From NCBI GenBank assembly GCA_050485745.1, contig JBJHBY010000048.1, forward strand, positions 1 to 17,414: DNA of 17,414 nt, given 5' to 3'. The notes below the pieces were generated by a model. It had not been told where the DNA came from and ran no database searches. It was given only the letters and a program-made list of their open reading frames with translations. This stretch comes from JBJHBY01 sp050485745. Lineage in GTDB: Bacteria > Pseudomonadota > Gammaproteobacteria > Pseudomonadales > CAMLJR01. Every line of letters starts with the position of its first letter. Position 1 is the stretch's first letter. The position numbers and the translations under genes are program-made. This document shows positions 1 through 7,671 of the stretch, one piece after another.

Positions 1-196
1 CGCCCCCCTCGCGCTCATCCCCCCCGAACAGTTCCGGCTGATTGATTGCAACACTGGCCCCGGTCACTTCCCCGTGGGCCAGACGCTCACCCACGCGGAT
101 GCCCAGAATCTTGTCCACGGGCCCCCGGCACAGCGCGAGCTGTGCGCCCAGGTAGTAGCGATAACCGACCGTCTGTGATTTGCTGCCGCTACTCAC
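1..196 (-). CDS. gpJ-like tail-tip / host-specificity protein, N-terminal part (runs off the window)
   Basis: Only the first 65 codons lie in the window; the frame stays open to the left edge. It starts at a GTG whose GTGA overlaps the TGA of the preceding gene. The protein begins MSSGSKSQTVGYRYYLGAQL and continues with LCRGPVDKILGIRVGERLA and a segment ending QPELFGGDEREGG. From memory, the GSKSQTVGY-YYLG start and the (E/D)LFGG-(E/D)-REGG segment are typical of the N-terminus of large central tail-tip proteins of Mu-like B3/D3112-type siphophages, which do the job of lambda gpJ at the end of the tail and contact the receptor. Its place as last gene after the hub and small tip proteins fits. 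The shadow frame on the plus strand has no recognisable content. Sure of the coding frame; the family call rests on recognised motifs, not on a search. Confidence 0.8.
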   Translation of the reverse strand, partial: MSSGSKSQTVGYRYYLGAQLALCRGPVDKILGIRVGERLAHGEVTGASVAINQPELFGGDEREGG

Positions 197-402
197 GACG
201 CCCCCGTCCGCTGTTCTGCCCGGCGTACAGCCTGGGCGGCCATGGCATCACCCGTAGCCAGGAGCACCTCTGCTGGCAGGCCGTGGGCGCGAAACTCAGA
301 CCAATCAAAACCATGCCGGCGCAGCCACTCCCGGGCGCCGCGGTTGCAGTAACGCCCGCCGCGCTCATCTACCAGATCCTCGATGCGCACTATGAGGTTC
401 AC
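193..402 (-). CDS. small conserved tail-tip-associated protein (69 aa)
   Basis: A 69-residue protein starting at GTG (402), where GTGA overlaps the stop of the upstream 77-aa gene; a G-run (AAGGGGGGC) about 7 bases upstream can serve as ribosome binding site. The open frame extends further upstream to 627, but that part only shadows the 77-aa gene, so I use the overlapping GTG. The sequence has an ERGGRYCNRGAREWLRRHG stretch and HGLPAEVLLATGDAMA near the end. I recall similar short proteins with an HG(I/L)PAE-L-ATGDA motif between the hub and the gpJ-like gene of Mu-like siphophages; their biochemical role is unknown to me. Position suggests a tail-tip or assembly role. No membrane segment or signal peptide is visible. 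Confidence 0.7.
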   Translation of the reverse strand: MNLIVRIEDLVDERGGRYCNRGAREWLRRHGFDWSEFRAHGLPAEVLLATGDAMAAQAVRRAEQRTGAS

Positions 403-632
403 TTCTTGCCCCCCTTCTTCTTGATCGGCGTGGTGCGCAGATCGCCATACCAGACGATGTTCGGGTCCGACACCCAGACCGTGCCGAACACCACCGGGAC
501 CGGGCGCGCCGTGTCCACGGTCGGCACGTTGAAATCCTCCAGCGCCGCCGGCTTGGGCTGCTCGGGCTTGGGCGCCAGCGCCGCGCTGACGATCCAAGAC
601 ACCACCAATAAAACAAGCTGCTCCCAACCCAT
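399..632 (-). CDS. small tail-tip protein with N-terminal hydrophobic helix (77 aa)
   Basis: The 77-residue product begins with a hydrophobic stretch (about residues 5-20, LVLLVVSWIVSAALA), followed by a proline-rich linker (APKPEQPKP) and the conserved-looking RPVPVVFGTVWV...NIVWYGDL, and ends in a lysine-rich tail. The RP-(V/I)-PVVFGT...WYGDL pattern resembles what I recall of short proteins next to the gpJ-like gene in Mu-like siphophages. It lies 9 bases after the DUF2163 hub gene and overlaps the next gene by GTGA, so translation is probably coupled. The helix could insert in a membrane or pack inside the tail tip; the sequence does not decide. ATG at 632 is the first start in the frame. 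Confidence 0.75.
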   Translation of the reverse strand: MGWEQLVLLVVSWIVSAALAPKPEQPKPAALEDFNVPTVDTARPVPVVFGTVWVSDPNIVWYGDLRTTPIKKKGGKK

Positions 633-641
633 ATCAGCGCC

Positions 642-1466
642 TCAAAAGATCGTGGACCCGCCCATCGGATTCTGCCTCGGAACCCATGGGAAGCCGCCGT
701 AGTTGTCCAGGTTGTCGAACTTTGTCCGACAGGTGTCCATCGTCCGGTCGCAGCCGGGGAAGGCCGACACCAGGCCGCCAACAGCCAGCCCATGCGCGGG
801 AAGGCTCAGGGTGATGGCATCGGCTACGTGCGCAATGATCATGCGTCTTTGCGTCACACCGTTGGCCTGATACTCCAGGTAGCCCCCACGTAACCAGCCA
901 GCCGCCAGCGCCCCGAAGGCTGCCGCCGTGACCGTGGCACCACTCACACCGCCGGCGGTCGTCTCGACCTTGAAGGCTTCCGCGCTCACCCGGCAGCTAC
1001 CCGGCGTGCCGTCATACAGGGCGTGGGGGCAGTTTCGGCCATATGTGCGCCGTAGAGCATTGCGGCGCTGGCTGGTGGTGATGGGCTCACAGGAGAGCGT
1101 GGCCGTCAGCTCGCCCCAGTCGCAGGACATGACCCGGCCCACCCAGATCACGACGCCGTGCGTCTCTCCATCGGAGACATGCAGCCGATGCACGGTGAGC
1201 TGGATCACCTGTGATGGCGGCGCGATGCGGAATATCTCAGCCACCGGGAAGTTGCGCGGAACCTCAAGCGTCATGTTGTGGCGCGCAAGCTCCGAGGACA
1301 TCTCGATGTTGCCCCGGATGATGTGCGTCGCTGTCCAGGTCTGGGACAGGTATTCGCGGTCACGCTCGGCAGACGTGTACATCCACACCTGCGAGGCGTG
1401 CTGAAAGCGGAACACCTCCACCGGCTGGCCGTCGAAGGCTGAGGATTCGCGGGCGTCAAATGTCAT
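642..1466 (-). CDS. tail hub protein, DUF2163/BR0599 family, with four-cysteine C-terminal part
   Basis: A 274-residue protein with the layout of the phage BR0599/DUF2163 family: an N-terminal DUF2163 part (to about residue 165) and a C-terminal part ending in GCDRTMDTCRTKFDNLDNYGGFP, the family signature. Members form the hub between tail tube and tip in siphophages and in the Rhodobacter gene transfer agent, and lambda gpL plays the same role. Candidate metal or iron-sulphur ligands are C146, C158, C239 and C246; two further cysteines, C115 and C126, lie in the N-terminal part. lambda gpL and the gene transfer agent hub are reported to carry a 4Fe-4S cluster, so one here is a reasonable inference. 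It overlaps the upstream 557-aa gene by 11 bases. Confidence 0.88.
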   Translation of the reverse strand: MTFDARESSAFDGQPVEVFRFQHASQVWMYTSAERDREYLSQTWTATHIIRGNIEMSSELARHNMTLEVPRNFPVAEIFRIAPPSQVIQLTVHRLHVSDGETHGVVIWVGRVMSCDWGELTATLSCEPITTSQRRNALRRTYGRNCPHALYDGTPGSCRVSAEAFKVETTAGGVSGATVTAAAFGALAAGWLRGGYLEYQANGVTQRRMIIAHVADAITLSLPAHGLAVGGLVSAFPGCDRTMDTCRTKFDNLDNYGGFPWVPRQNPMGGSTIF

Positions 1467-3129
1467 CGAGCACGCTCCTGACCTGGATGCGGGCTTCCAT
1501 GATGCCGGCCGTCAGCCAGGTAAAGTCCGCCCTGTCTCCGTCGAGACGAACCGGAATCAGGTACGAGATATGCGCATCTTCCGGCTGCAGGGTCTCGGTG
1601 ATCGGGGTGTCGATCTGCAGGGTCTCGATGTCGTCGTCAATCTCCGTGGCGGCCACGATGCGCCGATACCAGACATCGCCCGAGCGCATGTCCCAGATCC
1701 GGATGTCCCGGCGACTGCGGTCCACGGCATACAGGCTGGCGTAGCCGGTGTTCTCCACCTGCATCACCTCAGCCGTGTTGCCGATGGTACTCAGCATCTT
1801 GATGTCCGGGCGCCGGGTCTCGACCCAGAAAGGCCGCCAGGCGCCGGCAACGTGGTGCAGAAATTCGCGCAGCTCGGCCGCCTCCGCACGATCCCGGGCC
1901 AGATACTCCTGGGTGGCGTACACCACGGGCGAACCCACCCGGTCCTCGGTGAGCGCATCGCGCACCATCGAGTCGGACTGATCCAGATAGCGCACGTGCC
2001 GGTCCCGCCAGGCCAGTCGCCAGTTGTGCCGCTGGGGCATGATCGGATGGCCGCGATACTCGGCACCAGACCAGCCCGGTGCGCCCACGTTGCCCTGCAC
2101 CAGCCACTGACAGCGCATGCTCAGAAGGTCCGCCGTGTCGCGGTCCAGGGCCTGCTCGCGCTCGATGCGCGCCACCCGGGCCGGGAACACGCGAGTACCT
2201 GCGGGCCAGTCGTTCTCCATGGGGCGGGCCAGATTCAGCACGCCGCTGCCCACGCTCTCAATCTCGTTGATCTCGAAGGCTTCGGAATCCGTGCGCACGA
2301 AAACCAGCGTGTCCGGCTGGTAGTCGCGCCCGGCTGTGTCGGTGCTCAGGGTCACGTCCCCGGCCAGTGCAGAGACGTTGAGCTGCCCGGCATCCTGCCA
2401 GAGCGGCACGGCAAAGGACCGTTGCTGCCATCCCCATAGCAAGGCCTCCATGCGCCGGCGCTCTTTTTTCTGTAGGAGGTGGCTCATGGCCAGACGGCGG
2501 CGGGGAAACTCGCGCATGCGCATGCGCTGCTCGGTGCCGTCCTTGCTCATGTTGATCTCGGTGTACCACTGGTAGGCATCGCCCACCGGGTCCACCCAGT
2601 TGACCGACCACGGCCAGCCCAGGACCCGGGCGCCGGTGATAGGGACGAAGCGGGTCTCGTTGTCGAAGGTGAAGGTCAGGCTGCCGTCGATCACAGCGGG
2701 CCCGTCCAGGCTCACGTTGGCCTCGACGATGCGAGCCTGCAGAGTCCCCCAGGTTGCCGGCAACTCTCCCGGCAGGGTGATGTCGATACCGTCTGTCCCT
2801 GACTCGGCAAAGGCATCGAGCGTGCGCACCTCAAACCAGGCGTTCCACACGTAGATCTCGCGCACCTGCGCAGACACCAGATTACCCAGGCTCAGCGGGT
2901 CGGGGATGATGTGCGTGCGGAAGTACCAGTCGTGGCGCCAGGAATAGGGCTCGCCACCGGTGCGGGCCTCCTGCGGCTCGGCACTCAGGGCGTGATAGGT
3001 GTGCGCTCCCGCAGGGGCAAAGGGATGCGTAAAGGCGGCCACCACCGGCCACGCCGCCTGTTGACGGGGCATGTCCACACCCACCGGCGGTGCGGCGGTG
3101 AAGATCATCGGCACAGGCAGGGCGCCCAT
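1456..3129 (-). CDS. baseplate / distal tail-like virion protein (557 aa)
   Basis: A 557-residue soluble protein between the two related virion proteins and the hub, the place taken by the distal tail protein (Dit, lambda gpM) in other long tails. Residues about 60-160 look like a beta sandwich. Two later segments, about 204-320 and 396-535, appear to repeat one layout: a charged helix, an aromatic (F)xVxxW or FWVETR strand, a run of beta strands, then a stretch like LQIDTPITETLQPED followed by SYLIPVRLDGD. This looks like a duplicated Dit/DUF2460-type domain, judged by eye only. ATG at 3129 shares its A with the stop of the upstream gene (TGATG), suggesting coupling. I do not recognise a named family for the full length; a structural role in the tail tip is inferred from position. 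Confidence 0.75.
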   Translation of the reverse strand: MGALPVPMIFTAAPPVGVDMPRQQAAWPVVAAFTHPFAPAGAHTYHALSAEPQEARTGGEPYSWRHDWYFRTHIIPDPLSLGNLVSAQVREIYVWNAWFEVRTLDAFAESGTDGIDITLPGELPATWGTLQARIVEANVSLDGPAVIDGSLTFTFDNETRFVPITGARVLGWPWSVNWVDPVGDAYQWYTEINMSKDGTEQRMRMREFPRRRLAMSHLLQKKERRRMEALLWGWQQRSFAVPLWQDAGQLNVSALAGDVTLSTDTAGRDYQPDTLVFVRTDSEAFEINEIESVGSGVLNLARPMENDWPAGTRVFPARVARIEREQALDRDTADLLSMRCQWLVQGNVGAPGWSGAEYRGHPIMPQRHNWRLAWRDRHVRYLDQSDSMVRDALTEDRVGSPVVYATQEYLARDRAEAAELREFLHHVAGAWRPFWVETRRPDIKMLSTIGNTAEVMQVENTGYASLYAVDRSRRDIRIWDMRSGDVWYRRIVAATEIDDDIETLQIDTPITETLQPEDAHISYLIPVRLDGDRADFTWLTAGIMEARIQVRSVLDDI

Positions 3130-4127
3130 CAGGTCATCACCCGCTTGTAGGCCAGACCGAACACCCAGCTATTGAGATCAGACGACGCGCTTATACCGCG
3201 CTGCGAAGTCTTGCGCTTGAGGGGAAAACACATCCACTCATCGCCTGCGATGCTCAAGACTTGACCAGGCTGTATGTTGGTCATGTTCACCAGGCGAACG
3301 TCCGGATACCAACCGACCGGCGAATAGAAAGAATCCGGGCGCTGCACCATAGCGGGCACAGGAAATAGGAAACCCACCTGGTTGTAGGCGCTTGGGGTCC
3401 GCTCAAAAGCGGTTTGCAGAATACCCAGGCTTATTGGACTAAGGCCAAGGGAAGATGACCCGCGCCAGACACCAAGCCCACGCCTCTGCGCATTGCTAAG
3501 CGTTGAATTCCCGGAATAATAGAACCAGCCATCACTCCCGCTCTTTCCATCTACCTCTGCGCGCAGGATGTGGCCGTGACCACCTTGGTTTTGATTGGAA
3601 CCGCTGAAACCGCAATCAAATGGGACTGCGTGGGAGTTATTGAAAGGATCGTTGATTCGATTATTTGTTGCTGCTGAGGCGACATGCGCATGATTCCAAA
3701 CCAGGCCAAATAGATAAGCGCCGCCAGTGTATGCGCCAACTTTATCGACTGCCCCAAAGCCTATGTGAGAGAAAACTCCCACGCGAGGTTGCAAGGCGAC
3801 GTGTACATAATCTCCATCGGAAAAAATATGATAGGACCCACCGCTGGACAGGTCGTTGGACACCACTTCGCTAGAGGTCCCCGGCTGGGTGCTATACCCC
3901 TCCATCGAGTCGTATCCAGTCGCTCCGCGCATGGCGATAAATGGCCCTGGCACATTCGTCGTGTACTCAGCATCCACTGCCCGCAGATTCACGAACTGGC
4001 CGTCCTTTGACAGATTCGTCCAACTCGCAGCCGTCTCGTTGGCCGTCCACCCATTGGCCACTGCAAAGATGCGGATTTTGGCAAGCAGGTCCGCGATATC
4101 CGTGTATGTGCTTGTCTCGTAGCTCAT
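3129..4127 (-). CDS. virion protein, second of a related pair (332 aa), low-GC
   Basis: A 332-residue protein whose ATG overlaps the upstream stop (ATGA). It has the same overall plan as the gene before it: a short start, an LL-x-(K/I)-xR-F helix (DLLAKIRIF), a QPGTS motif, a central beta stretch facing YWIVANGQRA of its neighbour (here YHIFSDGDYVHVAL), and near the end DVRLVNMTNIQPGQVLSIAG facing DCLICANDPGTQVLAFLDG, ending FGLAYKR. I take the two as diverged paralogues. No known domain is evident. The nucleotide composition is clearly lower in GC than its neighbours: two sampled 60-base lines (from 3661 and 3781) are 29/60 GC, against 42/60 for the line from 2041. That suggests recent acquisition or rapid diversification, as often seen in surface-exposed tail proteins. 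Confidence 0.75.
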   Translation of the reverse strand: MSYETSTYTDIADLLAKIRIFAVANGWTANETAASWTNLSKDGQFVNLRAVDAEYTTNVPGPFIAMRGATGYDSMEGYSTQPGTSSEVVSNDLSSGGSYHIFSDGDYVHVALQPRVGVFSHIGFGAVDKVGAYTGGAYLFGLVWNHAHVASAATNNRINDPFNNSHAVPFDCGFSGSNQNQGGHGHILRAEVDGKSGSDGWFYYSGNSTLSNAQRRGLGVWRGSSSLGLSPISLGILQTAFERTPSAYNQVGFLFPVPAMVQRPDSFYSPVGWYPDVRLVNMTNIQPGQVLSIAGDEWMCFPLKRKTSQRGISASSDLNSWVFGLAYKRVMT

Positions 4128-5041
4128 GCCAATGCAACCGCGAAATAGTGCTGGATTCCGTTGCGAAAGATGTTCTGCACCACCAGGTGGTTCACCCCGC
4201 CAACCGCCACAAGGTTCTCAGCGGCGTTGTTAAATCCGCTGATCCAGTACAGTCCGTCGAGAAAGGCCAAGACCTGAGTCCCCGGATCGTTCGCGCAGAT
4301 TAGGCAGTCAAGCATCTGGTGATCACCGCCAGGCGCTGTGCGCAGGAAGTTGGTAACGGTCGATCCTTGATGCGACTGCGCTGGCCAGACACAACGCGTT
4401 GATACGCGGTTCCCGTCATCTCCAGTCCCGCCCGAGGTATTGATAATCGTCTGCCAAGACCCGTCCAGGTAATGCAGCACCATGCCGGTGCCGGGGTCCT
4501 GGGGGGTGCGATGCACGGCATCGGTGCTCGACCAACGGCGGGTAGCGCTATCGCTTCCACCGGCCACGATCACAGGGTACGGGTACTGCGCCGGGGTGCC
4601 CGTAGGTAGGCCGTAGCCCAGATACATGCACATGTAATTGGTGGAGACCTTGGCCACCACAATGGCCCGCTGCCCATTGGCCACGATCCAGTAGGGTGTG
4701 GCGCTCTGCCAAAGGTGCAGATATCGGGCGGGACTGGTGCCGGGCTGCGCGCTCATGGGCATGGTGTCGTCGTGACCCTTCGCCCCGCGCAGTTCCCAGT
4801 TGTAGTAATCCGCACCCTCTGAGAAGAAGGCAGCGATGTTGAGATAGATGTCCTGGTCTCCACCACGCCCGGGGGCTTTGAAGTACACCTCCAGTGGCCG
4901 ATTGGTAGACGGTGCGGACACCTGATCCAGCACCTGCCACGCCTCTCCGGCAGTGACCAGCGCAGCATTCGTGGACACGAAGTCGCGGAAGATCTCCAGC
5001 AGGTGCAGCGAGTTGTTGGCCGTCCCCGAAGTCCAGGCCAT
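4124..5041 (-). CDS. virion / tail-tip protein, first of a related pair (305 aa)
   Basis: A 305-residue protein directly after the tape measure, with only a one-base gap, and overlapping the next gene by ATGA. It begins MAWTSGTANNSLHLLEIFRD and contains DYYNWELRG, SAQPGTSPARYLHLW, YWIVANGQRAIVVAKVST and PAQYPYPVIVAGG. I recall uncharacterised virion proteins with the NWELRG...QPGTS...PYWxVANGRR...VVAKVST...YPYP pattern in Pseudomonas- and Burkholderia-type siphophages, always near the tape measure. They have no assigned biochemical role. No collagen repeat, coiled coil or lectin motif is visible. Position suggests part of the tail tip or baseplate; a receptor-binding or accessory role is possible but not shown. 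Confidence 0.78.
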   Translation of the reverse strand: MAWTSGTANNSLHLLEIFRDFVSTNAALVTAGEAWQVLDQVSAPSTNRPLEVYFKAPGRGGDQDIYLNIAAFFSEGADYYNWELRGAKGHDDTMPMSAQPGTSPARYLHLWQSATPYWIVANGQRAIVVAKVSTNYMCMYLGYGLPTGTPAQYPYPVIVAGGSDSATRRWSSTDAVHRTPQDPGTGMVLHYLDGSWQTIINTSGGTGDDGNRVSTRCVWPAQSHQGSTVTNFLRTAPGGDHQMLDCLICANDPGTQVLAFLDGLYWISGFNNAAENLVAVGGVNHLVVQNIFRNGIQHYFAVALA

Positions 5042-5042
5042 G

Positions 5043-7121
5043 TCAGGCTCCCATAGCGCCGCGATTGCGGCGGATCACATTGAGGATGGCCGTCTCTCCA
5101 GACGGGGTGTGCAGGTAGCTGTCCAGCAAGGAGGGGTCCATCACGTTGATCACATTGACCCCGCCCCCGGCATTGTCCCGGTGGCGCGGATCGTCCCGGG
5201 TGAGCACTTCCTCGCCGCGCTGCAGGATGGCCGGCACCTCATCGGAGGCCAGACCGCCGGTGTGGTAGCGGCGGGCGCCGAGAAACACCGACCCATCGAC
5301 CAAGCGTGCGGCACCGCCAGCGCCTGCGATGCCGCCCTCATGAAACACACCGGCGAGCATCGACCCGAATATGCCACCCATCTGCCCGCTGCTGATGTCG
5401 CCAAACAGTCGCTCGGCCAGCCGTGCGGCCATTGCCTCGGCCACCATGCGTCTGATGACATCAATAAATCCAATCAGCATGCCCTCGAGGCCGCGCTCAA
5501 ATGGATCGAACAGGAAATCCGCGAACACGGACTGGATGTTGCGCGCCGCCTGGATGGCGTACTGGTTGGTCCCGTCGAGCACCTCCTCCGTTGTGTCGAG
5601 CATCTCGTCCATCCGCTGTTGGACGATGAGCACCGCTTCCGCCCATTCGTCCCAGGACAGGCGGTTCTCTTCGAGCAGGGTGTCAAGGCGCTCGAGCTCC
5701 CGGCGCAGGGGCTCGATGGGGTCGATCATGTCGCGCACGGCGCGCGCGGCGCGCTCCTGCTGCTCGTTGTAGCGCTCCAACTCGCGGGCCGCTTCCTGCT
5801 CGGCCTGCGCGGCATCCTGCGCGGCCTGGATCTCTGCCTGGCGCGCGTCGATGCGCCGCGCGAGCGCGAGCAGGGCCTGCTGCTCGTTGTCGGCGAGATC
5901 CGCGTAACGGCCGCGCTCGATCTCCCAGAGCGTCTGCTGCTCGAGGCTCTCCCTGCCGAGGAGGCCAAGGCGGCGCTCGAGCGCCTCGGCGGCGCGGCGG
6001 AATTCCTCGCTCTCGGCGGGGGGCGCGGCATCGGGCGCATCCGGGGCGCCTCTCGGGTCCTCTAGCTCCGGGCGCCCGCGCTGATCCAGGAGCAGTCGCT
6101 GGATGTCGATCAATTCCGCGCGGCGTTCCATCAGCGCCCGCAGACGCTCGTTGGCGGCCTGCACGGTGCGCTCGGTGCCCATCATGCGCTCTTGCACCAG
6201 TTCGGCCTCGGTGCGGCGGATATCGCGATCCAGAGCGCGGATCTGATCATCGAGCTGGAGGAACTCGTCGCTCGGGCCGAAGAGCAGCAGGTTGAGCCCG
6301 GCGGCCGTCTCCACAGCCAGGCGCAGGCCGGTGACAAGTGCGCTGGTGAAGCGGTTGACGGCGTCGATCGTGGCGGGGTCGCTGAGGATGTCTACCAGCG
6401 TCTCGATCGACTGGCGCGCGTCATCGAGCCCGGTGTTGACCTCGAGCAGATCCCCGAAGGCATTGCCCAGGGCAGTGAGCGCGCCGCCCAGGGTGTCGCG
6501 CGCGGCGCGGGCGGCGCCGCCGAATTGCGTTTCCAGCTCGCGCAGGATCACGCGCTGGGCGCCGGCGGTGTCGTTCGCCGCGACCATATCGCGGATCATC
6601 TGCTGCTGCGCTTCCGAGAACTGAACGCCGGACCGGGAGAGTGCCGACAGGCCGCGCACCGGGTCGTTCAGCGCGCGGCCGAGCTGCTGGGCTGCCGCGG
6701 TGGCGCTGGTACCCATGGCGGTGGCGAGATCGAGCACCGCCTCTTGCGTATCGACAAACACATCGCCGCGGATGTTGGTGAAGGTGAGCAGCAGGGCCTG
6801 CATCTCCATCACCGCCTCGTCGCCGAAGGTGGTGACCTGCTGCAGGCCTGCGGCCATCTTTTCCAGCTCGTCCGCGCCGAATCCCGCAGCGCGACCGGTC
6901 GATTGCACGCGCTGCTCGAGCTGGCGCAGCGCGTTCTCCTGGCGCACGGTGTTGCGGATCACCTCGCGGAACGAGAACGCCGCGCCGAGGGTGGCGAACA
7001 GCGTCTGCAGACCTATGCCTGCCGAGCGGATGCGGCCGAGCCCGCGCTCGACGGATGTGAGCGCGGCGCGGGTGCGGTCCTCGGCCGTGATCTCGTAGCG
7101 AGCGCGTGGGCGGCGGGCCAT
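5043..7121 (-). CDS. tail tape measure protein (692 aa)
   Basis: The longest tail gene fixes tail length and is threaded inside the tube during assembly. The N-terminal 260 residues look like the prophage tail-length tape measure domain, with alternating helices and a stretch TNIRGDVFVDTQEAVLDLA followed by GRALNDPVRGLSALSRSG. Long charged helices rich in E, R, A and Q occupy about 285-345 and 365-520. A more hydrophobic, Gly/Ala-rich segment covers 542-607, and YHTGGLASDEVPAILQRGE at about 619-637 is a C-terminal motif common in phage tape measures. With the usual figure of about 0.15 nm per residue, the tail would be near 100 nm; the protein is smaller than lambda gpH (853). ATG at 7121 shares its A with the stop of the gpZ-like gene (TGATG). 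Confidence 0.93.
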   Translation of the reverse strand: MARRPRARYEITAEDRTRAALTSVERGLGRIRSAGIGLQTLFATLGAAFSFREVIRNTVRQENALRQLEQRVQSTGRAAGFGADELEKMAAGLQQVTTFGDEAVMEMQALLLTFTNIRGDVFVDTQEAVLDLATAMGTSATAAAQQLGRALNDPVRGLSALSRSGVQFSEAQQQMIRDMVAANDTAGAQRVILRELETQFGGAARAARDTLGGALTALGNAFGDLLEVNTGLDDARQSIETLVDILSDPATIDAVNRFTSALVTGLRLAVETAAGLNLLLFGPSDEFLQLDDQIRALDRDIRRTEAELVQERMMGTERTVQAANERLRALMERRAELIDIQRLLLDQRGRPELEDPRGAPDAPDAAPPAESEEFRRAAEALERRLGLLGRESLEQQTLWEIERGRYADLADNEQQALLALARRIDARQAEIQAAQDAAQAEQEAARELERYNEQQERAARAVRDMIDPIEPLRRELERLDTLLEENRLSWDEWAEAVLIVQQRMDEMLDTTEEVLDGTNQYAIQAARNIQSVFADFLFDPFERGLEGMLIGFIDVIRRMVAEAMAARLAERLFGDISSGQMGGIFGSMLAGVFHEGGIAGAGGAARLVDGSVFLGARRYHTGGLASDEVPAILQRGEEVLTRDDPRHRDNAGGGVNVINVMDPSLLDSYLHTPSGETAILNVIRRNRGAMGA

Positions 7122-7660
7122 CAGCCGAATCCTCGGAACAGACGGTTGAGTTCCTGTTGCACGTTGATGGGCCAGCGCTGGGCGCCGGTGCGCTCCATGG
7201 CGCGCGTAGTGCGCTCCTGGAGAAACACCTGCGGTACGGACGGACCGAACTGCTTGTCTATCGGCAGGCGCGCCGTGCCGCGGCGACGGAATACGTGGCC
7301 GCCGAGTGTCGGCACGATGAACGCGCCGCGCAGGATGCGCCGTCCGCCCATCTCGCCGCGATAGGTCACGCCCACGGCGGTCTGGCGGGGGCGGAATGCC
7401 TTGATCGGGATCGCAAATCCCCGGGCTATCACGGCGCCGGAGAAGCGCGCTCGGGTCGCGCGCTGGAGCTGCAGGTTGCGCCGGATGCGGCTCTGCTTGA
7501 TTGGAATCTCGCGGGCGATGGACTTGACAGCGGCGCTCTGGACCTGCCTGATGGTCCTGTTGAGGGCGCGGGGAATGACGCGTTGCGTGCCGTTGCGGAT
7601 GTGCCGTGTCATCCGCTGCACCTCTCTCACGTCCGCATTGATCCGAAACTCTGCCACCAT
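7121..7660 (-). CDS. minor tail protein Z family (179 aa)
   Basis: A highly basic 179-residue protein (many Arg) resembling the prophage minor tail protein Z family: an N-terminal helical part (VREVQRMTRHIRNGTQRVIP) and the typical LPIDKQFGPSVPQVFL near the C-terminus. lambda gpZ (192 aa) is needed for tail completion and DNA entry. Here the gene lies before the tape measure, not next to the terminator gene as in lambda. The ATG at 7660 has no good ribosome binding site; the next codon, GTG, is an alternative start two bases further from the same weak context. The 274-base gap upstream is taken by a gene on the other strand, so this gene is not directly coupled to the chaperone genes. Confidence 0.85.
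   Translation of the reverse strand: MVAEFRINADVREVQRMTRHIRNGTQRVIPRALNRTIRQVQSAAVKSIAREIPIKQSRIRRNLQLQRATRARFSGAVIARGFAIPIKAFRPRQTAVGVTYRGEMGGRRILRGAFIVPTLGGHVFRRRGTARLPIDKQFGPSVPQVFLQERTTRAMERTGAQRWPINVQQELNRLFRGFG
7524..7552 (+). promoter_or_regulatory. candidate promoter for the plus-strand membrane-protein gene
   Basis: A perfect TTGACA lies at 7524-7529, followed after 17 bases by CCTGAT, which matches only three of six positions of the -10 consensus. A start near 7559 would give a leader of about 110 bases before the GTG at 7672. It lies inside the gpZ-like coding region, where codon constraints can create such matches, so the evidence is weak. Confidence 0.25.
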
Positions 7661-7665
7661 GGAGG
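7661..7665 (+). promoter_or_regulatory. strong ribosome binding site for the plus-strand gene
   Basis: GGAGG sits 6 bases before the GTG at 7672. It directly abuts the start codon of the minus-strand gpZ-like gene (7658-7660), so the two divergent genes share this junction. It is the main reason for taking GTG 7672 as the real start. Confidence 0.7.
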
Positions 7666-7671
7666 TGTACC

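Noticed and set aside
4953..6065. Long plus-strand open frame opposite the tape measure (370 aa)
   Set aside because: It mirrors the high-GC codons of the tape measure, has a His/Leu/Gly-rich antisense composition, no ribosome binding site or recognisable domain, and the minus frame is clearly coding.
6192..7364. Plus-strand open frame (390 aa) spanning the tape measure and gpZ-like genes
   Set aside because: Antisense shadow; crosses the boundary of two genuine minus-strand genes and has no family features.
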